In this document: one piece after another, positions 1 to 5,886 of the stretch
Layout: every line of letters starts with the position of its first letter
Position numbering within the stretch: the first letter of the stretch is position 1
Source of the DNA: Atribacterota bacterium
Lineage (GTDB): Bacteria > Atribacterota > Phoenicimicrobiia > Phoenicimicrobiales > Phoenicimicrobiaceae
Direction of reading: 5' to 3'
NCBI GenBank assembly: GCA_030668465.1
Contig: DAOUTX010000071.1
Coordinates: 1-6,059 of the forward strand
DNA length: 6,059 bases
Translations under genes and position numbers: made by a program
Notes under the pieces: model-generated
What the model was told of the DNA's origin: nothing
The model's input: the letters and a program-made list of their open reading frames with translations, nothing else
The model's database searches: none

Positions 1-1064
1 ATATAAGCACCCAACCAGCCTACGCAAATACCTATAAGACCCCCCATTCCACTTAAACTCAAGGCTTCAATAAGAAACTGGTTCATTATATTTTTATTCT
101 TTGCTCCTAAAGCTTTACGAATCCCTATCTCTCTGGTCCTCTCGGTTACCGATACCAGCATAATATTCATAATTCCAATACCCCCTACCAGTAGGGATAT
201 AGCTGCAATTCCTCCCAGCATTAGACTTAGAGAGTCAGTAACAGAACTAATAGTATCTAAAATTTCATCTTGACTAAACAGGTTAAACTTTTCCTGTTCC
301 TCATCTTCCAGATATTTAGTTAAAAAATATTCTATTTCCCCCACTGCTGCCGGGGCTTCTTCGCTGGAGTTTGCCTGAGCCGTATAATAGGAAGCAAATC
401 GGGAGTTAGAAAGTTTTTTCATAAAGGTGGTAATAGGTATATAGGCCTGGCTATTAAGATCGCCGGTAAATCCTCTTCCTTTTTCTTCCATTACCCCAAT
501 TACCGTAAAAAGATAATCTCTTTTCTGATAGGATAATTTAATTTTCTCTCCCAGGGGATTATTATTGCCAAATAGTTCTTCAGTTAATTCCGAACCTAAT
601 ATTATAATGTTTCGGCTGACATCAATGTCACCTTCACTTATAAATTGCCCCATAGCCAGATTATAATCATTTATCTCCTGGTAATCAGCATTAGTTCCGA
701 TAATGGTAGTTTGAATATTAAAATTTTCTTTTATCAATAAACCTGAGCCCTGGGAAATAGGCACTACTCTCTTTACCGAAGGACTTACTTTCTCGATATA
801 ATCAGCTAATTCTAAAGTAAATACATCAGCTGAACTTGTACTAATTCTGCCTCCCCATCCCCTGCTGGTACCCGGGTAAATATTTATAACATTGGAGCCT
901 AAATTAGATATTCGAGTAGTTATTTGTTCCCGAGCTCCGGAACCAATAGAAACGATAGCAATAACTGCTCCAACCCCGATAATTATTCCCAGCATAGAAA
1001 GAAAGGTACGTAGTTTATTTGCTCTTAAACTTTCAATCGCTAATTTTATAATTTCAAAAATCAT
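1..1064 (-). CDS. macB: MacB-type ABC transporter permease, 3' end cut by the window edge
   Basis: This is the inner-membrane permease of a MacB-family (mechanotransmission-type) ABC exporter. The 354 visible residues start MIFEIIKLAIESLRANKLRT. TM1 lies at about 20-42, a large extracytoplasmic domain at about 45-275 (MacB_PCD-like, with the typical ILGSELTEELFG and PLGEKI segments near 155-175), TM2 at about 280-303, and TM3 begins near 331. The cytoplasmic segment after TM2, SVTERTREIGIRKALGAK (305-322), is the conserved FtsX/MacB coupling motif that contacts the ATPase. Family members run to about 400 residues, so roughly the last 45 are missing. The ATG overlaps the ATPase stop (ATGA, 1064-1061), and an AAGGAT Shine-Dalgarno lies at 1081-1076. 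Unlike E. coli MacB, the ATPase is not fused to it. The family assignment is secure; the substrate is unknown. Confidence 0.95.
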   Translation of the reverse strand, partial: MIFEIIKLAIESLRANKLRTFLSMLGIIIGVGAVIAIVSIGSGAREQITTRISNLGSNVINIYPGTSRGWGGRISTSSADVFTLELADYIEKVSPSVKRVVPISQGSGLLIKENFNIQTTIIGTNADYQEINDYNLAMGQFISEGDIDVSRNIIILGSELTEELFGNNNPLGEKIKLSYQKRDYLFTVIGVMEEKGRGFTGDLNSQAYIPITTFMKKLSNSRFASYYTAQANSSEEAPAAVGEIEYFLTKYLEDEEQEKFNLFSQDEILDTISSVTDSLSLMLGGIAAISLLVGGIGIMNIMLVSVTERTREIGIRKALGAKNKNIMNQFLIEALSLSGMGGLIGICVGWLGAY

Positions 1065-1738
1065 GTCTTTATTTCATCCTTCTCTATTAAACCATCGCGT
1101 AAATGAATAATCCTTCGGGCATGTCTGGCAACTTCTGCTTCATGAGTTACCATAATAAGAGTATTTCCTTGTTGGTGTAGTTTATAAAAGATTTTCATAA
1201 TCTCTTCTCCGGTTTTAGTATCTAAATTCCCGGTTGGTTCATCAGCTAAAATAATTAAAGGGTTATTGACCAAGGCCCGGGCAATAGCAGCTCTTTGTTT
1301 TTCTCCACCCGATATCTCGTTAGGTTTATGTTTTACCCTGTCACCTAAGCCCACGCTCTCTAATGCTTGTTTAGCTAATTCTCTTCTCCGTTTGGTCTTT
1401 AAACCTGCATAAATAAGAGGGATTTCCACATTATGTAAAATGTTGGCTCGTGACAGGAGGTTGAATTGCTGGAAAACAAAACCAATACTTTTATTGCGAA
1501 TCTCGGCGAGTCTTTCGTCGTTCAGTTTGCTCACGTCTTTTCCGCTGATTATAAAACTACCCTCTGTAGGTTGATCAAGACAACCGATAATATGCATTAA
1601 AGTAGATTTACCGGAACCGGAAGGACCCATAATGGCTACAAATTCTCCCTTATCAATATAAAAAGAAACTCCCCTTAAAGCCTCCACCTTAACTTTTCCC
1701 ATCTGGTAGATTTTTTTTATTTTTTTTATCTCTAACAT
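1061..1738 (-). CDS. MacB/LolD-family ABC transporter ATP-binding protein
   Basis: This cytoplasmic ATPase should power the permease encoded directly downstream. At 225 residues it has the normal length for the LolD/MacB/FtsE-type ATPases. The motifs are intact: Walker A GPSGSGKST (38-46), Q-loop in VFQQFNLL (88-95), signature ISGGEKQR (142-149, with Ile in place of the usual first Leu), Walker B LIILADEP (161-168), D-loop GNLD (170-173) and switch His199 in MVTHE. The text GSGKSTLMHIIGCLDQPTEG is very typical of this subfamily. It starts 33 bases after the adaptor stop; AAAGGT about ten bases upstream is a modest ribosome-binding site. Its stop overlaps the permease ATG. The N-terminal codons contain two consecutive A8 runs (see the repeat entry). 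Similar ATPases also serve lipoprotein or peptide exporters, but the adjacent adaptor and MacB permease favour a MacAB pump. Confidence 0.95.
   Translation of the reverse strand: MLEIKKIKKIYQMGKVKVEALRGVSFYIDKGEFVAIMGPSGSGKSTLMHIIGCLDQPTEGSFIISGKDVSKLNDERLAEIRNKSIGFVFQQFNLLSRANILHNVEIPLIYAGLKTKRRRELAKQALESVGLGDRVKHKPNEISGGEKQRAAIARALVNNPLIILADEPTGNLDTKTGEEIMKIFYKLHQQGNTLIMVTHEAEVARHARRIIHLRDGLIEKDEIKT
1711..1727 (-). repeat. Two adjacent A8 homopolymer runs in the 5' coding part of the ATPase gene
   Basis: Read on the coding strand, codons 4-9 of the ATPase gene form A8, a single T, then A8 (ATA AAA AAA ATA AAA AAA plus the first A of the next codon). They encode the IKKIKKI segment at residues 4-10. 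The two runs are seen directly. Runs of this length in AT-rich genomes are prone to replication or transcription slippage, but Lys-rich codons alone could also produce them. Confidence 0.6.
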
Positions 1739-1771
1739 TTAGATATTACCTTTATATTATTTTCCTAATCT

Positions 1772-2818
1772 TTATCTGTGTGGCCTCATAAATCCACCCA
1801 CCCCGGGGGTCCGTTGTGTATCATTATTGGCACCTGCTTTAGCAAATTCATGAACATTGATCATTATCTCTTCGCCCTCATCTAATCCCTCTTCGATTGC
1901 AGTATAAAATCCATCGCTAAATCCGACCTTTACCGGGGTAAACACTGGCTTATTATTCACCACTTTAACTACTATCTGCTGACCTTTTCGGTCAAAGATA
2001 GCGCTAATAGGGACTAATAATTCGCCCTCCGCTCTACCAATAATAATTTCTACTAAAGCAGAAAAACCGGGCTTAAACTGCTTATCCGTCTCATCTAACT
2101 TTACGGTAACCGGAAGAGTAACTACTCCGTTTACGTTTTGGGTGTAATTATGAATCTCCTTTACTTTCCCAGAAAATTCTCTTCCCGGGAAAGCATCCAG
2201 GATAATAATTACTTCCTGCCCTACTTTTATCTCCAAGCTATCAATATCATTAACGGCAACTACTATTTCGTAGCTGCTGTCATCGATTATATTAGCTACT
2301 TCACTTCCAGAATTAATGTAATCATCCGGTTTAACGGAAATATTAGTAATCAAACCGGAAAATGGAGCTTTAAGAGATGTATCCTCTAAATTTTTCTTAG
2401 CAATTTGAAAATTTAGCTCTTCTTCCTTTATTTCGCTCTCTGAACCACTCGTCTTAATTAATTCATAGATATTTTTTGCTTTTAAATAATTTAATTCTTG
2501 CTGACTTTTCTCCAATCGTACCAGTACTTCTCCCCCTGTAACTCTCTTCCCCTCGCTGATTAAAACTTCTTCGATTTCTCCGTTCAGATTAAAAGTAAGA
2601 ATTTTTTCATCAGCCGGCTGCAGGTAACCACTGGTAGAAACCGTCTTTTTAAGATCTCCCCGTTCTACAGATATAATCATCTGAGGGGTAATATCGATAT
2701 TAACATTTTTTTCGGTTAATTCTTCCTCATCTGCTTTATTCAAAAACCTGCTCCCAACAAAAAGAGTAATAATTACTAAAATAATAATTACTGCGATAAT
2801 TAACCATTTCTTCTTCAT
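1772..2818 (-). CDS. macA: MacA/HlyD-type periplasmic adaptor (membrane fusion protein)
   Basis: This is the periplasmic adaptor expected to join the MacB-type motor to the TolC duct. The 348 residues begin with a short basic stretch and one hydrophobic anchor (about 5-22), with no lipobox Cys. Then come the first lipoyl half (about 72-103, with VLISEGKRVTGGEVLVRLE), a helical hairpin (about 104-148), the second lipoyl half (about 149-180, LKAPFSGLITNI), a beta-barrel domain (about 183-262) and a membrane-proximal domain (about 265-325). The tail is Gly/Arg-rich and ends GGFMRPHR. The hairpin is short, about 18 residues per helix around a TSGSES turn, and carries no Arg at the position expected for the usual TolC-contact motif. 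The ATG has an AAGGAG Shine-Dalgarno (2834-2829) ten bases upstream. It lies 34 bases after tolC and 33 before the ATPase. An RND-type adaptor is the alternative, disfavoured by the ABC neighbours. Confidence 0.92.
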   Translation of the reverse strand: MKKKWLIIAVIIILVIITLFVGSRFLNKADEEELTEKNVNIDITPQMIISVERGDLKKTVSTSGYLQPADEKILTFNLNGEIEEVLISEGKRVTGGEVLVRLEKSQQELNYLKAKNIYELIKTSGSESEIKEEELNFQIAKKNLEDTSLKAPFSGLITNISVKPDDYINSGSEVANIIDDSSYEIVVAVNDIDSLEIKVGQEVIIILDAFPGREFSGKVKEIHNYTQNVNGVVTLPVTVKLDETDKQFKPGFSALVEIIIGRAEGELLVPISAIFDRKGQQIVVKVVNNKPVFTPVKVGFSDGFYTAIEEGLDEGEEIMINVHEFAKAGANNDTQRTPGVGGFMRPHR

Positions 2819-2852
2819 TTTTTCTTCACTCCTTAATTTTAACCGCTATTCT

Positions 2853-4295
2853 CTAAAATCCCAAAAAATGAGCTATGCGTAATCTATTTATTAAAATCTC
2901 ATCTTTAGCAGATTTAAGATCTATTTCTGATTCCTGCCACTCAAGCATCTTGTATTGAAATTCACTATCACTAATTAAGCCCTGTTTAAGTTGTATTTGA
3001 TAAGATTCCTCTTCTAATTTAGCTTTTTCCCAGGACATTATTTTTTCTTCTAAATTTAAATTATTTATTTCTTGCTGATTGATTAGATCAGATAATTCTA
3101 ATTTTAACTCAGAGACTATCTGCAGATAATCTTCTTTTAAATTTTCTAATTCCGCTTGATATCCTTCATCTTCTATCTTTTGTTTCCCTCCATCAAAGAT
3201 ATCGTAACTTAATTCAATTCCTATCCCCCAACTATTATTCCTGCTGTTATAAGCGCCAAACAAATCAACCTGTGTTTTATTTTTAGCCAAATTCCATTCT
3301 GCTTCTTTTTGAGAACTATCTTGATCCAGGAGAATATTTCTAATTCGATAGTAGCTATCTACTGCTAACTCTATTAACTCTTCTTCTATTAAATCTAATT
3401 CTAAAGAATCAACCCATTTCATAATCTCTTCTAAAAAAAGCGAATCTTCCACCAAAGGCACTTCGGTTTCTTCCGGTAAGCCTAAATTCAAATACCATCC
3501 ATTCTTTTGTTGAAGAAAAGTATTCTGGGCTTGTAAAAAATCTATCTCTGCTTTTTTCAGAGCGATCTTTGCTTCTATTTCCTGTCTTTCTCCTGCTTCT
3601 CCAATCTCAATTTTTTTTAATATCTTGCTTAAATCTTCTTGAGCATACTGAAAATTGATTTTAGCCAAAGACAATTTTTCCTGCAGGCGTATGAGATTAA
3701 AATAAGATTCTAAAAATTCAATTTTTTTGTATTCTTGCTGCCAGGTTAGATTTTCCCTGGCTTTAAGCAAGTTATTAGAAGCCAAGTATTTTTCCTGTTC
3801 TGACTTGATAGGAAGCACGGGATAAAAATTTTTAGTTGCACTAAAAGCGCTATCGGGTCCTTCCGAAAGCTTTTCCAAATCAAACAAGTCTTCCTCTTTT
3901 AAGAAAATTTCCGATTGAAGGATTATTCCGTTAGGAAATAATTTCGTAGCTTTTAAACTGATTTTAGGACTACTAATGCTACCGAAACTGGTATCTCCCT
4001 CATCGACACCATTTGAGTTATCGTCAGTCTGTTCTTCAAAATCACCGGCAATAATCGGATTAGCGCTAATCGTTGTTTTAAAACCGTATTCGGTATCAAT
4101 TAAATTTAAACTTCTTTCTATAGTTTCAATGCTGTCTTTTATTTCTTTAATTGAAGAATTGTTTTCAATCCCCCAATTAAGAGCTTCTTCCAAAGAAATC
4201 TCCTTGGCTTGGATATTCTCCCCGCTAAAGATAAAACTTGTGAATATTATTAAAAATAAAATAAAAAACGAATTATTTTTTCTAATTCGACTCAT
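2853..4295 (-). CDS. tolC: TolC-family outer membrane efflux protein (full-length, with barrel strands)
   Basis: This is the probable outer-membrane exit duct of the pump. The 480 residues start with a Sec signal peptide (hydrophobic 9-24, likely cut after IQA at 30). The mature part has the two-fold OEP architecture. In repeat 1, a helix at about 34-65 is followed by strand-like segments at about 73-83 and 108-132, separated by an acidic loop (85-101), and then long helices to about 270 with NLGLPEE. In repeat 2, a helix at about 305-338 is followed by strands at about 341-349 and 355-366 (GIGIELSYDIFDGG, a classic OEP signature), then coiled-coil helices to the end. The last residue is Phe480 (HFLGF), as in many outer-membrane proteins. 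The start ATG overlaps the stop of the upstream paralogue (ATGA, 4295-4292), with GAGGGAG (4309-4303) seven bases before it. Length is normal for the family. Confidence 0.92.
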   Translation of the reverse strand: MSRIRKNNSFFILFLIIFTSFIFSGENIQAKEISLEEALNWGIENNSSIKEIKDSIETIERSLNLIDTEYGFKTTISANPIIAGDFEEQTDDNSNGVDEGDTSFGSISSPKISLKATKLFPNGIILQSEIFLKEEDLFDLEKLSEGPDSAFSATKNFYPVLPIKSEQEKYLASNNLLKARENLTWQQEYKKIEFLESYFNLIRLQEKLSLAKINFQYAQEDLSKILKKIEIGEAGERQEIEAKIALKKAEIDFLQAQNTFLQQKNGWYLNLGLPEETEVPLVEDSLFLEEIMKWVDSLELDLIEEELIELAVDSYYRIRNILLDQDSSQKEAEWNLAKNKTQVDLFGAYNSRNNSWGIGIELSYDIFDGGKQKIEDEGYQAELENLKEDYLQIVSELKLELSDLINQQEINNLNLEEKIMSWEKAKLEEESYQIQLKQGLISDSEFQYKMLEWQESEIDLKSAKDEILINRLRIAHFLGF

Positions 4296-5365
4296 TCAAT
4301 CTCTCCCTCTTCAATCTTCTGCCCTATTAATTTCTGCATGGTCAATTTGGCCGTATAATAGTTGAGGATGACTGAGTTTAAATTGTACTCTGCCTGTAAT
4401 AAACTTATTTTTGCCGATAAAAGATCATTTTTGGTTTTAAGGCCCGCTTTTACCTGATCGATTATAATGCTATTATTTTCCTGAGCCTGATTCAGGTTTT
4501 GCTGGCTTAAATCTAAACTATTAATGCTCTGCTTGTAAGCATAGAACTGTTTTCTAATTGAATTAGCTAATTCTTTTTGAGTTTTACTAAAATTTAAATT
4601 AGCTAATTCTATATTATTCCTAAGTTTTCGTAAATCTAATTCCGGACTTGCGGCTACCTCGGCCCTCTCTAAATCGACTTTAGCCAATTCTATCTGCCTT
4701 TTCCATAATTCCAAAATAAAACTATTTTCAATAGCTTTTTTTAGGGCTTCTTCTTCATCTATCTGCCAAACTTTGGGGTAATCTACCTCGATTAAATTAA
4801 ATTCTTCTTCCTCTTGATTACTTAATCCTAATTCTAATTTAAACTCTCTAAAGGATTGATGATAGTCATTATTTGCTTTTTCTAAATCAAAGACAGTATT
4901 ATTGTATTTGTTTTCCTGTTGAAGAAGGTCTAAATTTCCTTTATGCCCGGCTTTAACCTGGGCTTTAACTTCCTCCAATAAATTTTTCTCTAACTCTGCT
5001 TCTTTGCTCTTGGAGGCAATATCTCTTTTAGCTTGATTTAATTGAAGATATTTTTGTACTACATCAATAATTACTTCATTCCTGGTCTGGCTATAATTAT
5101 CCTTTGCCTGAAGCAAGTCCAAATCTCCCTGTAATTCTATATAGCGCGATTCAGTGAGAAGGTTATTGGCTTTAGTTTTTTCATAATCTATTTGAGCATT
5201 TTCCAAATCTAAATTGGCTATCTTTAAATTTAAATTATTTTCTAAAGCTAAATTAATTGCCTGGCTAAGAGTCGTCTCTTTCGTTTCTGCAGCTAACAAT
5301 CCACCGGAAAAAAGAAAAAATAGGACCAGAAATAATATTGTACCTTTTACTATCTTTTTAATCAC
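4292..5365 (-). CDS. Short TolC-family protein apparently lacking the beta-barrel
   Basis: This is a 357-residue OEP-family protein, much shorter than the usual 420-500. A signal peptide (hydrophobic 8-25, cut near LLAA|E) sends it to the periplasm. The mature chain is almost wholly coiled-coil. It shows an internal duplication with a period of 167 residues: VKAGHKGNLDLLQQ (138-151) matches VKAGLKTKNDLLSA (305-318), and each is followed by a long helix ending LELG or KLIG. Where family members have two barrel strands per repeat, only short connectors remain, near 67-76 (NNLLTESRYI) and 238-247 (AASPELDLRK). No Gly/aromatic strand segments are visible, and the C-terminus is acidic (GEIE) rather than a terminal Phe. 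The start is GTG, because a stop lies three codons upstream in frame and GAGGTG sits nine bases before it. It is the first gene of the operon and overlaps tolC by four bases. Family membership is clear; absence of a barrel is a prediction and its role is unknown. Confidence 0.9.
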   Translation of the reverse strand: MIKKIVKGTILFLVLFFLFSGGLLAAETKETTLSQAINLALENNLNLKIANLDLENAQIDYEKTKANNLLTESRYIELQGDLDLLQAKDNYSQTRNEVIIDVVQKYLQLNQAKRDIASKSKEAELEKNLLEEVKAQVKAGHKGNLDLLQQENKYNNTVFDLEKANNDYHQSFREFKLELGLSNQEEEEFNLIEVDYPKVWQIDEEEALKKAIENSFILELWKRQIELAKVDLERAEVAASPELDLRKLRNNIELANLNFSKTQKELANSIRKQFYAYKQSINSLDLSQQNLNQAQENNSIIIDQVKAGLKTKNDLLSAKISLLQAEYNLNSVILNYYTAKLTMQKLIGQKIEEGEIE

Positions 5366-5374
5366 AAAGCATCA

Positions 5375-5380
5375 CACCTC
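5375..5380 (-). promoter_or_regulatory. Shine-Dalgarno site fixing the GTG start at 5365
   Basis: GAGGTG lies nine bases upstream of GTG (5365-5363). An ATG at 5372-5370 is only two bases from this site and opens a four-codon frame (MLCD) that stops at 5358, so the GTG is the supported start of the short TolC-like protein. Confidence 0.65.
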
Positions 5381-5411
5381 TCTATTATATATTTTTATAT
5401 TTTGTCTTTAA

Positions 5412-5452
5412 GTCATATCCACTTATATATATTAAAGCAATTATTGGGCCAA
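5412..5452 (-). promoter_or_regulatory. Candidate sigma-70-type promoter region of the efflux operon
   Basis: Two overlapping weak readings fit, both with 17-base spacers. One is TTGGCC (5452-5447) with TATATA (5429-5424). The other is TTGCTT (5440-5435) with TATGAC (5417-5412). Either would give a leader of roughly 40-50 bases that keeps the GAGGTG ribosome-binding site. The region is very AT-rich, so hexamer matches arise easily by chance; the position just upstream of the first operon gene is the main support. Confidence 0.35.
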
Positions 5453-5453
5453 T
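5443..5453. promoter_or_regulatory. Small perfect inverted repeat ATTGG-G-CCAAT, possible operator
   Basis: Five-base arms flank a single central G and overlap the upstream -35 candidate of the efflux operon. It is one of the few G/C-containing spots in this AT-rich leader. A short palindrome at a promoter could bind a dimeric repressor or activator, but five-base arms are also expected by chance, and no regulator gene is visible in the window. Confidence 0.25.
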
Positions 5454-5492
5454 TTAAAATTCTTATAATATTATTTTTAGTTATAATCATGT

Positions 5493-5571
5493 TGTAGGGG
5501 CACAATGAATTATGCCCTCGCCATTTTATTGCCTAATACTTCTTGTGGGCACGATGCATCGTGCCCCTACA
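5493..5571. repeat. 79-bp nested palindromic element (REP/MITE-like)
   Basis: The ends are a perfect 11-base inverted repeat: TGTAGGGGCAC (5493-5503) and GTGCCCCTACA (5561-5571). Inside, 5547-5566 is a perfect 20-base palindrome, GGGCACGATGCATCGTGCCC, and 5498-5517 is a decayed version of it (GGGCACAATGAATTATGCCC). The element is therefore two copies of one palindromic unit in opposite orientation, separated by about 29 bases. It is far richer in G and C than its flanks. No target-site duplication and no reading frame are evident, so it would be a non-autonomous repeat. On the plus strand the right arm runs straight into a T-rich tract (5572-5582), so it could also act as a plus-strand terminator, although no plus-strand gene precedes it. 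Confidence 0.75.
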
Positions 5572-5737
5572 TTCTTTTTTTTACTTTTTGGGTCACAATC
5601 ATTTTTATATGATTTTTCTAATCTTTTTTCTATTAATTATGCTGCTACTTCCCACTTTTATCTCAAAATACTGTGCAATATATTATCAGTTATTTTACCA
5701 CAATCTCTTCCTATCTTCGTTCTTTTTTTAATCAGAA

Positions 5738-5772
5738 AGTATCAAGTATATAGTATCGAGTATCGAGTTAAG
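5738..5772. repeat. Heptamer tandem repeat, consensus AGTATCR
   Basis: Four exact-register 7-base units follow one another at 5738-5765: AGTATCA, AGTATAT, then AGTATCG twice. A degenerate fifth unit, AGTTAAG, follows at 5766-5772. The unit length is seven, so it would shift frame if translated, which argues against coding origin. It is too short and has no spacers, so it is not a CRISPR array. It may be an iterated protein-binding site or a slippage-generated microsatellite. Confidence 0.75.
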
Positions 5773-5886
5773 AAAGAGAAAAGAAGATACAAAAAATTAA
5801 TATTCTTCTTTCTATCTAACTAACCCACTAAAGTTCACACTAACTCAATCAGAAATTAGAAGATTATTTTTGCACTAGTAAATCTC

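Larger units (their letters stand above)
5366..5886. other. 521-bp non-coding region between eamA and the efflux operon
   Basis: No credible gene is seen on either strand. From right to left it contains T/A-rich sequence after the eamA stop with no convincing intrinsic terminator, a weak purine/pyrimidine hairpin (AAAGAAGA at 5780-5787 with TCTTCTTT at 5804-5811), a heptamer tandem repeat, a weak AT hairpin (AATCAT at 5597-5602 with ATGATT at 5609-5614), a G/C-rich palindromic element at 5493-5571, and the candidate promoter and leader of the efflux operon. The contrast between the G/C-rich palindromes and their surroundings suggests an inserted repeat element. Confidence 0.7.

Noticed and set aside
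892..1110. Plus-strand frame of 72 codons opposite the permease start
   Set aside because: It overlaps the permease N-terminus and the ATPase C-terminus in antisense, both of which carry strong family motifs.
2138..2389. Plus-strand frame of 83 codons opposite the adaptor gene
   Set aside because: It is antisense to a clear adaptor domain and has no domain or convincing start signal of its own.
3976..4365. Plus-strand frame of 129 codons opposite the TolC genes
   Set aside because: It lies antisense to two well-supported OEP-family genes and spans their junction. Its translation shows no family features.
4292..5365. Short TolC-like gene as a frameshifted or truncated pseudogene
   Set aside because: The frame is open from signal peptide to a stop that overlaps the next start. 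Both halves of the internal repeat are complete, and the missing parts are symmetric and confined to the strand regions.
5358..5372. Four-codon upstream frame (ATG CTT TGT GAT TAA) overlapping the GTG start as a regulatory uORF
   Set aside because: Its ATG is only two bases from the GAGGTG site, which is well spaced for the GTG instead. With so short a frame, chance is the simpler explanation.
5384..5389. Perfect TATAAT on the minus strand as the -10 box of the operon
   Set aside because: A transcript starting about seven bases downstream would begin inside or after the GAGGTG ribosome-binding site, and no good -35 is present at the right distance.
5738..5772. CRISPR array
   Set aside because: The units are seven bases long, directly abutting and without spacers, and no cas gene is present.
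5780..5811. Intrinsic terminator for eamA formed by the AAAGAAGA/TCTTCTTT hairpin
   Set aside because: The eight-base stem is mostly A-T with a 16-base loop, and its T-run lies inside the loop rather than after the stem on the minus strand.
5512..5823. Plus-strand open frame of 103 codons in the intergenic region
   Set aside because: It starts inside the palindromic element, runs through T-rich non-coding DNA and ends through the heptamer repeat. The translation is low-complexity Phe/Leu/Ile with no recognisable domain and no clear ribosome-binding site. The overlapping 62-codon frame at 5543-5731 fails for the same reasons.
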